Of a stretch of 17,291 nucleotides of DNA, positions 7,553 through 14,279 are shown in pieces; the first letter of the stretch is position 1, and each line of letters opens with the position of its first letter. The position numbers were made by a program, and so were the translations under genes. The stretch spans positions 1-17,291 of the forward strand of contig RFJM01000270.1 in NCBI GenBank assembly GCA_003694905.1, written 5' to 3'. The stretch is from Caldilineae bacterium (GTDB taxonomy: Bacteria > Chloroflexota > Anaerolineae > J102). Under the pieces are notes generated by a model. That model searched no databases. It worked only from the letters and a program-made list of their open reading frames with translations, and was not told where the DNA came from.

Positions 7553-7600
7553 GAAACGTTCGGATACGGGAAAGGAGTAGACGTTCGCGTCCAAACCAAC

Positions 7601-7609
7601 AGTATAGCA
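7601..7609 (-). promoter_or_regulatory. Extended -10 promoter for the radical SAM gene
   Basis: On the minus strand TGC-TATACT (7609-7601) forms an extended -10 box. The upstream -35 is weak (TTCGCC with about 18 bases of spacing). Transcription would begin near 7594, about 40 bases before ATG 7552. No other promoter is obvious until 1451, so it may drive the whole run down to the lipoprotein gene. Confidence 0.45.
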
Positions 7610-7892
7610 GGTGGTGAATGGCTTGGCGAATCGGGAGAGGGGTGGCGGCAAATCCGTGTTTCACCCGCAAGCGCGCGGCCCAACCCAAGCGGACAAACGG
7701 CAGGTCTGCCTGACGGACCTGGCACCCCCTTCTTGGAACGCACCCATGGGTGGCCTGGGATAGACGGCCCATCTGTCCCCATTGCCGGGCAACCACTGGC
7801 GGCGGGCGATGAACGACGCGGGACCCGGCGGGTCTTGCAGGGCGCCGGCTGGTCGAGCCGAGAACCAAAGGTTGCCCTATGGGTCCGGGTTT

Positions 7893-7921
7893 TTGACCAA
7901 ATCCTCGCATTTCCCTACAAT
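7893..7921 (+). promoter_or_regulatory. Sigma-70 promoter for efp
   Basis: TTGACC (7893-7898) and TACAAT (7916-7921) are spaced by exactly 17 bases, each one mismatch from consensus. Transcription would start near 7928, about 50 bases before the efp start. The remainder of the 7553-7978 gap holds only the divergent promoter at 7601-7609 and a short palindrome at 7741-7752. Confidence 0.7.
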
Positions 7922-7978
7922 GAGTTCAGCCATGCCCCATGGGCGCGGTTATTTTATGTTCTGGAGGCTACTACCATA

Positions 7979-8536
7979 ATGATTGGAGTCGAACAGCTCC
8001 GCAAAGGCGTGATCTTTACGCTCGACGGCGAACTCTATCGCGTGCTTGACTACGAACATCGCAAAATGGCGCGTGGCAGCGCCACCATTCGCGTGAAGGT
8101 GCGGAATCTGCGCAGCGGCGCCACCATCGAGAAGACTTTCCCCAACGGTCAGCGTGTACAGGACGTGCGGCTCGACCATGCCACCGTGCAATACCTGTAT
8201 CACGACGACCAGTTCTATTATTTCATGGACAACGAGACCTTCGAGCAGACGATGCTCAAGGCCGAGCAACTCGGCGATAGCGTCAACTATCTGGTCGATG
8301 GCATGGAAATAAAATTGGAAACTTACGAGGGGGAACCCATCAGCATCGAATTGCCCAGTACCGTCGATCTGGAAGTGGTTGAAGCAGAACCCGGCTTTGC
8401 CGGCGATACCGCCAATGCTCCGAGCAAGTGGTGCACGACCGAGACGGGTCTGCGCGTGCAGGTACCCCTTTTTGTCGAAGCCGGCGACCGCATTCGGGTG
8501 AACACCGAGACCGGCGAATACGTCACTCGGGTCTAG
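7979..8536 (+). CDS. efp: Elongation factor P
   Basis: Helps the ribosome form peptide bonds at polyproline stretches by binding between the P and E sites. The 185-residue protein has the usual three beta-barrel domains. The N-terminal KOW-like domain holds LRKGVIFTLDGELYRVLDYEH, a central OB domain follows (YLYHDDQFYYFMDNETFEQ), and the C-terminal OB domain ends in the family signature region TGLRVQVPLFVEAGDRIRV. The ATG at 7979 follows a GGAGG site at 7963-7967 and matches the normal N-terminus; the reading frame is open far upstream but that part is not coding. The tip of domain I is Met30-Ala31-Arg32-Gly33, where lysine-type EF-Ps have Pro-Gly-Lys-Gly. Arg32 thus takes the place of the modified residue. 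The gene is monocistronic, and its end overlaps rlmB. Confidence 0.97.
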   Translation: MIGVEQLRKGVIFTLDGELYRVLDYEHRKMARGSATIRVKVRNLRSGATIEKTFPNGQRVQDVRLDHATVQYLYHDDQFYYFMDNETFEQTMLKAEQLGDSVNYLVDGMEIKLETYEGEPISIELPSTVDLEVVEAEPGFAGDTANAPSKWCTTETGLRVQVPLFVEAGDRIRVNTETGEYVTRV

Positions 8537-9356
8537 ACTGTGCCGCTTTGGTACTGCGGTCCTGCAGACGGGCGAGTCGTTGCTCCAAAATGCGATAGAG
8601 AACAATTGAGCCGGCAACGGCTGCATTAAGGGAATTGATCTGCCCAACCATGGGCAGGGCCACCAGCCAGTCACACCGCTCGCTCACCAATCGGCCCAGG
8701 CCGTAGCCCTCCGAACCGACTACGACTGCCAGGGGACCGCTCAAATCGCTCGCCGTGAGCGATTGGGCACGGGGATCTTTCTCCAGGCCTACCACCCATA
8801 TGCCTTCCTGTTTCAGGCGCTCGATGGTGGTGGTGAGGTTGGTCTCCTGGCAGATCAGCAGGTGGGCCACGGCCCCGGCCGAGCTATTCACCACTGCCGG
8901 GGTGATCCCGGCGGCCCGATGCTTGGGAATGACGATACCGTGGACGCCACATGCCTCGGCGGTCCGCAGGAGACTACCCAGGTTCTGCGGGTCCTGGACG
9001 CGGTCCAGCAAGAGGATGAGGGGGGGCTCGCCACGTTGGTGGGCCAGTTGGAGGACTTGATCGAGGCCGGCATACGGGTAGGGGGAGGTATGAAGAGCCA
9101 GTCCCTGATGGTTGACCCCACCCAGCCACTCGTCGAGCTGGCGGCGTTCGACCCTGTGCAGGGGAATGTTTTTCGCTCGGGCCAGGGTCTGCACTTCGCT
9201 CACGAGAGGCGAAGGTTTGAGGCCCTGTGCCAGGTAGAGACCGTAAAATACACGGCGCCCGGCCCGCAGCGTCTCGCGCACGGACTGACGGCCGTACAAC
9301 CATTCGCCGCGGCCGGGCTTGTCGCGCTTACCCTTCTGTGAGCGTTTTGCCGTCAT
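8523..9356 (-). CDS. rlmB: SpoU/TrmH-family rRNA 2'-O-methyltransferase (RlmB-like)
   Basis: Transfers a methyl group from SAM to a ribose 2'-OH in RNA; the RlmB subgroup acts on 23S rRNA. The 277-residue protein has a short basic N-terminus, then WLYGRQSVRETLRAG, the small substrate-binding domain, and a linker. The SPOUT domain carries all three motifs: LLLDRVQDPQNLGSLLRTAE (motif 1), VVVGSEGYGLG (motif 2) and ALPMVGQINSLNAAVA (motif 3). These form the trefoil-knot SAM site. The target nucleotide cannot be proved from sequence and TrmH-type tRNA activity is a less likely alternative. It follows cysS by 22 bases, a pairing also seen in Bacillus (cysS ... yacO). Its last 14 bases overlap the end of the convergent efp gene. 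Confidence 0.92.
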   Translation of the reverse strand: MTAKRSQKGKRDKPGRGEWLYGRQSVRETLRAGRRVFYGLYLAQGLKPSPLVSEVQTLARAKNIPLHRVERRQLDEWLGGVNHQGLALHTSPYPYAGLDQVLQLAHQRGEPPLILLLDRVQDPQNLGSLLRTAEACGVHGIVIPKHRAAGITPAVVNSSAGAVAHLLICQETNLTTTIERLKQEGIWVVGLEKDPRAQSLTASDLSGPLAVVVGSEGYGLGRLVSERCDWLVALPMVGQINSLNAAVAGSIVLYRILEQRLARLQDRSTKAAQSRPE

Positions 9357-9378
9357 GTTGTCGCCGTTCGCTACCAGT

Positions 9379-10782
9379 TCAGCGCCAACGCCAGGTGGTG
9401 CCCTCGCGGCTGTCCTCCAACACTACACCCAACTCACTCAGGCGGTCACGGATGAGGTCGGCCAGCGCCCACTGCTTGATGGCACGCAATTCCTGGCGCA
9501 CATCGACGAGGAGTTGCACGAAAGGCGCAGCATCGCTGATCCCGGCTGCCTCCTCGCGCTCCATGCGCAGGCCCAGCACATGGCAGAGTTCGACCAAGGT
9601 CTGCTGGGCCTGGCGGAAGGGTTCGCCGCCTACGCCGGCATCTCGGGCGGTATTGATGGCCTTGACCAGATCGTAGAGGTGGCCGAGGGCAGCAGCGGTG
9701 TTGAAGTCGTCGTCCATGGCCTGCTCAAATCGCTCACGCGCGGTGGCGCAGGCCTGGGCCAGGGTCTCCACGGCTTGCCCCTCGACCAGATCACCGCCGG
9801 CCGGGCGCAGGGCACTATGCAGGCGATCGAGGCCGCGCTTTGCCTGCTCTACCACTTCATCATCGTAAGCCAGGGGCTTGCGATAGTGAGAACTGAGGAT
9901 GAGCAGCCGAAATACGTCGGCCTCATGCTCGGCCAGGAACTCCTCGATGGTGACCATGTTGCCCAGGGATTTGGACATCTTCTCGCCACGCAATTGTAGC
10001 ATGCCGTTGTGCAGCCAATAGCGGGCCAGGGGCGCGCCATTGCAGCTTTCGCTCTGGGCGATCTCGTTTTCGTGATGGGGGAAGACCAGGTCGTTGCCCC
10101 CACCGTGGATGTCGATGGTTTCGCCCAGGTAGCGGCGGGCCATGGCCGAGCACTCGATGTGCCAGCCGGGGCGTCCCAGCCCCCACGGGCTGGACCAGGC
10201 GGGCTCATCGGGCGCCTTTTGGGCTTTCCACAGAGCAAAGTCGGCCTCGTCTTCCTTGAGTTCGTCACCGAACCGCTCACGGGCACTGCTCACGGCGTGT
10301 TCGATTTTGCGGCGACTCAACTTGCCGTAGTCCTCATCCTTGCGCACGCGGAAATACACGTCTCCTTCCGATTCGTATGCATACCCTTTGTCGATCAGCG
10401 TCTGCACCATGTCGAGGATCTCCTCGATGGTGTTGGAGACGCGGGGCATGACCGTGGGGACAAGGATGTTCAGGTCGCGCATGTGCTCCTGGAAACGGTC
10501 GATGTAGTGGGCCGCGAGCTTGAAAGGGTCCTGGCCGGTTTCTCGGGCGCGGTTGATGATCTTGTCGTCCACGTCGGTGAAGTTCATGACGTGACGAACC
10601 TTGTAGCCCTTGTATTCCAGGTAGCGGCGTATGGTATCGAAAACGACCGCGGACATACCATGGCCGATGTGGGCATCGTCGTAGACGGTGGGGCCGCAAA
10701 CGTACATGCGCACGACGCCCGGCTCCAGGGTTTCGAAGGTCTCTTTCTTGCGGGTGAGGGTATTATAGACGCGTAGGGTCAT
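9379..10782 (-). CDS. cysS: Cysteinyl-tRNA synthetase
   Basis: Charges tRNA-Cys with cysteine; a cytoplasmic class I synthetase. The 467-residue protein matches the usual length (about 460-480). The HIGH motif is intact (38-41) and so is KMSKS (268-272). All four zinc ligands of the E. coli enzyme have counterparts: Cys29 in YVCGPTVYD, Cys211 in WHIECSAM, His236 and Glu240 in FPHHENEIAQ. The segments MNFTDVDDKII and DIHGGGNDLVFPHH are also diagnostic. The C-terminal helical and anticodon-binding region is complete, ending in TWRWR. The start is ATG at 10782, 16 bases after the PIN/TRAM gene stop, with a weak purine-rich ribosome site (GAGAGAAG). It is the middle gene of a three-gene unit with PIN/TRAM and rlmB. 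Confidence 0.98.
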   Translation of the reverse strand: MTLRVYNTLTRKKETFETLEPGVVRMYVCGPTVYDDAHIGHGMSAVVFDTIRRYLEYKGYKVRHVMNFTDVDDKIINRARETGQDPFKLAAHYIDRFQEHMRDLNILVPTVMPRVSNTIEEILDMVQTLIDKGYAYESEGDVYFRVRKDEDYGKLSRRKIEHAVSSARERFGDELKEDEADFALWKAQKAPDEPAWSSPWGLGRPGWHIECSAMARRYLGETIDIHGGGNDLVFPHHENEIAQSESCNGAPLARYWLHNGMLQLRGEKMSKSLGNMVTIEEFLAEHEADVFRLLILSSHYRKPLAYDDEVVEQAKRGLDRLHSALRPAGGDLVEGQAVETLAQACATARERFEQAMDDDFNTAAALGHLYDLVKAINTARDAGVGGEPFRQAQQTLVELCHVLGLRMEREEAAGISDAAPFVQLLVDVRQELRAIKQWALADLIRDRLSELGVVLEDSREGTTWRWR

Positions 10783-10798
10783 AGTGGCTTCTCTCTAC

Positions 10799-11881
10799 TC
10801 ATTTGTCGGTGGAGGGCACGGCAAAGATCATGCGCCCGGCGCTGGTTTGCAGCACTTTGGTCACGGTGAGATCGACTTCACGGCCGATGAGCGCTTCGCC
10901 GTTTTCAACGACAACCATGGTGCCGTCATCCAAATAGCCCACGCCCTGGCCGGGTTCCTTGCCTTCCTGGATGATGCGCAGGCGCAGCGTTTCACCGGGC
11001 AGATAGATGGCTTTCATGGCGTTTGCCATCTCGTTGAGATTGAGCACGGTCAGGCCCTGGAGAGCCGCCACGCGATTGAGGTTGTAGTCGTTGGTCATGA
11101 TGGCGAAATCATGCTCGCGGGCCAGAATTACCAACTTTTCGTCCACATCTTTCGCCTTGGGCGTGTCCAGGTCCACGATCTCGAGAATGGGCGAGTCAAG
11201 ACTCTGGAGTTCGTCCAGGACCTCGAGACCACGGCGGCCACGGGCGCGGCGCAACTGGTCGGGTGAATCGGCAATGTACTGAAGCTCGTTGAGCACGAAG
11301 CGGGGAACCAGCAGGGGGCCGGCCAGGAAGCCCGTTTTGGCTACGTCCGCGATGCGGCCGTCAATGATGACGCTGGTGTCGAGGAGAAGGGGGCGAGGGC
11401 CGGCAGCCCGAAAGTCACGGCTCTTAGCCGTTCCGGACGAGATACCGCCGCGGCGAGTTCGGGCCAGTAGCCGCACGATATCCCCCCCTCGCAACACTGC
11501 TACCATGGCCCCCAAGTAGCCGAAAATGATGCTGCCTACGAAGGGGAGAATAGAGCCGAACGGCTCGGGCAACTGCGTCAATGGAACGGCCAGCAGTGCG
11601 GCCAGCAATAGACCCAGTGCCAGCCCGATGGCACCGGCCACCACATCCTCGACGGGGATCTGGCGCACGGTGCGAATGGCCGCGCTGGCCGGGCGGGTCG
11701 TCAGCCAGGGAGCGATCACCCAGCCGAGAAGGGCACCGAGAAGGCTCAGGGGTACCGTGTACTTCAGCGCGTTCAGGTCGTTGAGAGGATTTGGGGATTG
11801 GGTGATGATAATGCCCGTCTGCCACCCGATAATAGCGAATACGATAAGGCCGATGAATCGGAAAATACGATCGAGTGTCAT
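10799..11881 (-). CDS. Membrane-anchored PIN/TRAM domain protein (YacL-like)
   Basis: This 360-residue protein has four N-terminal transmembrane segments (about residues 8-27, 41-60, 80-104 and 109-132) and then a basic linker (RTRRGG). A cytoplasmic PIN nuclease-fold domain begins at LLLDTSVIIDGRI, with Asp168 as the first predicted metal-binding acid. Later acidic positions lie in ELQYIADS, DVDEKLVILA and MTNDYNLNR. A TRAM domain (about 300-356, with GQGVGYLDDGTMVVVENG) closes the protein and probably binds RNA. This is the YacL layout of Firmicutes and other bacteria; the predicted activity is RNA cleavage at the membrane, unproven. It is the first gene of the unit with cysS and rlmB, matching the yacL neighbourhood of Bacillus. 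The promoter at 11977-12005 lies about 90 bases upstream of its start. Confidence 0.93.
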   Translation of the reverse strand: MTLDRIFRFIGLIVFAIIGWQTGIIITQSPNPLNDLNALKYTVPLSLLGALLGWVIAPWLTTRPASAAIRTVRQIPVEDVVAGAIGLALGLLLAALLAVPLTQLPEPFGSILPFVGSIIFGYLGAMVAVLRGGDIVRLLARTRRGGISSGTAKSRDFRAAGPRPLLLDTSVIIDGRIADVAKTGFLAGPLLVPRFVLNELQYIADSPDQLRRARGRRGLEVLDELQSLDSPILEIVDLDTPKAKDVDEKLVILAREHDFAIMTNDYNLNRVAALQGLTVLNLNEMANAMKAIYLPGETLRLRIIQEGKEPGQGVGYLDDGTMVVVENGEALIGREVDLTVTKVLQTSAGRMIFAVPSTDK

Positions 11882-11976
11882 GAGAAGATTCCCGTTGACT
11901 GATATTCAGTTGTTTTTCGCCGGAGCGAGAACAAGAGAATAAATGATGAAGGATAAATGCGATGAATGCGGCCTTG

Positions 11977-12005
11977 ATCTTAGCACAGCCATGACGCTTT
12001 GACAA
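11977..12005 (-). promoter_or_regulatory. Sigma-70 promoter for PIN/TRAM-cysS-rlmB
   Basis: On the minus strand TTGTCA (12005-12000) is followed after 17 bases by TAAGAT (11982-11977), which is preceded by TGC, an extended -10 arrangement. Transcription would start near 11970, leaving a leader of about 90 bases. The leader contains a small dyad, ACTGA-TAT-TCAGT on the plus strand, at 11898-11910. Confidence 0.6.
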
Positions 12006-12318
12006 TGACGCGCGCCGTCAGGGGTGCGTTTCAATTTGGGGGCAGCTCGCGGGCGGCGCCGCCCCGGAAACGTCGCGGCTACATCCAACCGGACAGCTCC
12101 CCACCGCTTCGGCTTGGCGTGTCGTGCCTTGTGTTCAGGTATGCGGACGGGCTGGAAAGCCCGTCCCACATGCAGCCCTGCCCCAGAAGCTGAAACCCCG
12201 GCCGCCTGCCTCGCCGGCCAAGGCCGCAGATGCGGGCGCGCTCCCCGCAAGGGAGGACCTTACCGGCCCGGCGCACCGGCTGCCCCTGTTTTGAAGCGCA
12301 CCCGAGCGGGCCGAAGCA
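12006..12318. other. Intergenic region between divergent promoters
   Basis: This 313-base GC-rich stretch separates the divergent PIN/TRAM and glycine-cleavage promoters. I see no convincing gene in it. It holds a perfect 14-bp palindrome (12051-12064, GGGCGGCGCCGCCC), a perfect 9-bp hairpin with a GGAA loop (12145-12166), and a small hairpin near 12241-12255 (CTCCC/GGGAG). Short open frames here have no ribosome sites or protein-like composition. Confidence 0.6.
12145..12166. repeat. REP-like hairpin, 9-bp stem with GGAA tetraloop
   Basis: GGACGGGCT (12145-12153) and AGCCCGTCC (12158-12166) pair perfectly around the loop GGAA. Hairpins of the form GACxGGCTGGAAAGCCxGTC are scattered between genes of several bacterial phyla as far as I know, so this is probably one copy of a dispersed palindromic repeat. 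Only one copy lies in this window, so the repeat status is inferred. Confidence 0.5.
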
Positions 12319-12347
12319 TTGACGAAACCGCAAAGCCCTGCTAAACT
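12319..12347 (+). promoter_or_regulatory. Sigma-70 promoter of the gcv operon
   Basis: TTGACG (12319-12324) and TAAACT (12342-12347) are 17 bases apart, and the -10 box is preceded by TGC (extended -10). The expected start near 12354 lies about 27 bases before the riboswitch, giving a leader of about 370 bases before gcvT. Confidence 0.7.
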
Positions 12348-12380
12348 GAACCCGCACAAACATCATACATGCTGGCCGAA

Positions 12381-12590
12381 GCATGCGAGAGAGAATCAAT
12401 CGCGGATTGATCGCCGAAGGGGCAAGCTCCTGTGTGAGCCGGACATAGGAGCCAATCTCTCAGGCAAAAGGATCGCATGCGGACAGCTCTCTGGAGAGCA
12501 AGGCATCGCCGTCCGATGCCTTCACCGAAGGGGTAAGCAGCCGGCACCCTGCCGCCGGTCTGCCAAACTCTCAGGTTCCAGGACAGAGAC
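12381..12590 (+). promoter_or_regulatory. Tandem glycine riboswitch
   Basis: Two glycine aptamers lie in series upstream of gcvT. Aptamer 1 (12381-12480) is closed by an 8-bp P1 stem, GCATGCGA (12381-12388) with TCGCATGC (12473-12480). It has a 7-bp hairpin (12395-12411), the core CCGAAGGGG (12414-12422), a stem at about 12426-12453, and the conserved TCTCTCAGGCAAAAGGA (12456-12472). Aptamer 2 (about 12486-12588) has the 9-bp hairpin AAGGCATCG/CGATGCCTT (12500-12508/12514-12522), the core CCGAAGGGG (12525-12533), and CTCTCAGG (12568-12575). Its P1 is CTGG/CCAG (12491-12494/12578-12581) plus CTCT/AGAG. Tandem glycine aptamers before gcv genes are a known class that senses glycine and usually turns the operon on. 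The location immediately before gcvT fits fully. Confidence 0.96.
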
Positions 12591-12642
12591 GAGCCGGATT
12601 TTTGCGGGCAAGGCTCTTTCTGTCCTCGCTCCCGGCAGGGAG
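12580..12642 (+). promoter_or_regulatory. Putative expression platform of the glycine riboswitch
   Basis: The 3' arm of aptamer 2's P1 (AGGACAGA, 12580-12587) is perfectly complementary to TCTGTCCT (12619-12626), and GAGCC (12591-12595) pairs with GGCTC (12612-12616). This long alternative stem cannot form together with P1, so it is a likely switch. A second hairpin (CTCCC/GGGAG, 12629-12642) follows. There is no clean U-tract, so whether it acts by termination or in another way cannot be read from the sequence. A 10-bp palindrome (12666-12675) lies further down, before gcvT. Confidence 0.55.
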
Positions 12643-12725
12643 GGGAAGAGACAACTACCGCTATACCGGCGCCGGCTGAAACAAATCTCTCTATCCCCTA
12701 TGCTCAACCCAAAGAAGGTGTCAAA

Positions 12726-13829
12726 GTGACCGAGTTGAAACGTACTGCGTTGTACGAGCGCCACATCGCCCGTGGTGGGCGCATGGTTCCCTTTGCCGGT
12801 TACGAGCTACCGGTCCAGTATCCGACCGGCCCCATGGTCGAGCATGAAGCGGTGCGCTCGGCTGCCGGACTCTTCGACATCGACCACATGGGGCAATTCC
12901 GCCTGGTCGGGCGTGATGCCGAGGTCTTTCTGCAGTATGTGCAGCCACGTGACGTGAGTCGCATGAAGGTATGGGACGCGGAGTACAGCTTCCTTTGCTA
13001 CGAGGATGGAACTTTCGTCGACGATATCTTTATCTACCGCTTGCCCGACTCCTGGTGGATCGTGGTTAATGCGGCCAATCGCGAAAAGGACCTCTTCTGG
13101 CTCGACACCCACATGGCGTCCTTCGACTGCGACCTTATCGACGAGTCAGATACCACTTACATGCTGGCGCTGCAAGGCCCCAGAGCACAAACCGTCCTGC
13201 AGAAACTCACCGACTACGACCTGGGGCAGATGGCCTTCCACACTGCGGCGCAGGCCCAGGTAGCCGGGATCGAGACCCTCATCGGTGCCACAGGCTACAC
13301 CGGTGAGTACGGCTATGAGCTGTTCTTCCCGGCCGAGAAAGCCGCGGCCATGTGGGAGTTGCTGCTGGAAGCAGGCGCAGACCAAGGTCTGCTCCCGTGT
13401 GGGCTGGCAGCCCGCGATAGTCTTCGCTTCGAAGCCTGTCTCCCGCTCTACGGGCATGAGATCTCTGCGGAAGTGGAGCCTGTGGGGGCTCGCTTGAGCT
13501 GGGTGTGCGATTGGGACAAGGGGCCCTGGCTCGGGCGTGAGGCGGTGCTCAAGACCAAGCTGGAAGGGCCGCAACGCTGGCTGGTGGGGCTGGAGATGGT
13601 GGAAAGAGGGGTCCCACGGGAGCATTATCCGGTGGCCGCGAATGGCCAGACTATCGGCTGGGTCACCACCGGCATGAAATCCCCCACCCTGGACAAGTTC
13701 CTGGCCCTTGCTTATGTCCCTGCCCCCTACCACCGACTCGATACCGAACTGGAGGTGCTCATTCGCGGCAAACCCAGGAAAGCAAAGGTCGTCAAGCGAC
13801 CTTTCTACATGCCTGTCTACAGGCGCTAG
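12726..13829 (+). CDS. gcvT: Glycine cleavage system T protein (aminomethyltransferase)
   Basis: Takes the aminomethyl group from lipoyl-GcvH, passes the methylene to tetrahydrofolate and releases ammonia. The 367-residue protein has the family landmarks: FAGYELPVQY near the N-terminus, FDIDHMGQF (50-58), VVNAANREKDLFWL in the folate-binding domain, TGYTGEYGYELF, and GLAARDSLRFEACLPLYGHE. The C-terminal barrel contains GWVTTGMKSPTL. Length is usual (360-375). The start is GTG at 12726-12728, with an AGAAGG ribosome site about 7 bases upstream. It is the first gene after the glycine riboswitch and is followed by gcvH after 51 bases. Related enzymes such as sarcosine or dimethylglycine dehydrogenase share the fold, but the operon settles the function. 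Confidence 0.97.
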   Translation: MTELKRTALYERHIARGGRMVPFAGYELPVQYPTGPMVEHEAVRSAAGLFDIDHMGQFRLVGRDAEVFLQYVQPRDVSRMKVWDAEYSFLCYEDGTFVDDIFIYRLPDSWWIVVNAANREKDLFWLDTHMASFDCDLIDESDTTYMLALQGPRAQTVLQKLTDYDLGQMAFHTAAQAQVAGIETLIGATGYTGEYGYELFFPAEKAAAMWELLLEAGADQGLLPCGLAARDSLRFEACLPLYGHEISAEVEPVGARLSWVCDWDKGPWLGREAVLKTKLEGPQRWLVGLEMVERGVPREHYPVAANGQTIGWVTTGMKSPTLDKFLALAYVPAPYHRLDTELEVLIRGKPRKAKVVKRPFYMPVYRR

Positions 13830-13880
13830 AGCCTTTTGTCCTGTCCCCTTTCTCTTTTTCAAGCAAATAAGGAGAGTATC

Positions 13881-14279
13881 ATGTCGTACAAATTCGATTC
13901 CGACGCCAGGTATACAGAAAACGATGAATGGGCCCGCCTGGAAGATGACCTGGTGGTCTGTGGTATCACCGACTACGCCCAAGATCAGCTTTCGGATGTG
14001 GTCTATGTCGAGTTACCCGAAGTGGGAGCAACCGTCAGCGCCGGCGACGCCGTAGCAGTGGTCGAATCCGTCAAGGCGGCGGCCGATGTCTACGCTCCCG
14101 TTTCGGGAGAGATCGTGGCCGTCAATGAAGCGCTAGAGGACTCGCCTGAACTGGTCAACGAGGATCCCTTTGGCGCTGCCTGGTTCTTCAAAATCGCGCC
14201 CAGCAACCTGAGCGAACTGGACGAATTGATGGACCAGGCTGCCTACGAGACCTACATCGAGGAGCGGGAGGAAGGATAA
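13881..14279 (+). CDS. gcvH: Glycine cleavage system H protein (lipoyl carrier)
   Basis: The small lipoylated shuttle of the glycine-cleavage complex, which carries the aminomethyl intermediate between P, T and L proteins. The 132-residue protein has the beta-barrel hairpin GDAVAVVESVKAAADVYAP, where Lys65 is the lipoylation site (ESVKA). It is preceded by LSDVVYVELPEVG and followed by PVSGEIVAVNEAL, then the C-terminal helices (ELDELMDQAAYETYIEE). The N-terminal motif is YTENDEWARL where most family members have YTxxHEW, so the His is Asp here. The start is ATG at 13881, preceded by AAGGAGAG with good spacing; an in-frame ATG at 13836 adds 15 unrelated residues. The stop TAA overlaps the gcvPA start by one base (TAATG). 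Confidence 0.97.
   Translation: MSYKFDSDARYTENDEWARLEDDLVVCGITDYAQDQLSDVVYVELPEVGATVSAGDAVAVVESVKAAADVYAPVSGEIVAVNEALEDSPELVNEDPFGAAWFFKIAPSNLSELDELMDQAAYETYIEEREEG

Noticed and set aside
7382..7978. Upstream extension of the efp reading frame
   Set aside because: The frame is open by chance through the radical SAM gene and the promoter region. EF-P homology and the GGAGG site place the start at 7979.
11424..12005. A 193-codon minus-strand frame over the promoter of the PIN/TRAM gene
   Set aside because: It overlaps the N-terminal half of the PIN/TRAM gene in another frame and its protein has no recognisable features.
12051..12064. Perfect 14-bp palindrome GGGCGGCGCCGCCC
   Set aside because: Such pure G/C dyads are common by chance in GC-rich intergenic DNA. 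With no second copy or nearby box I do not treat it as a site of its own.
12319..12729. A 136-codon frame through the gcv leader
   Set aside because: The stretch is explained by promoter and riboswitch; the encoded peptide is basic and without family likeness.
13146..13982. A 278-codon antisense frame over gcvT and gcvH
   Set aside because: It is a shadow of two certain genes with no protein-family likeness.
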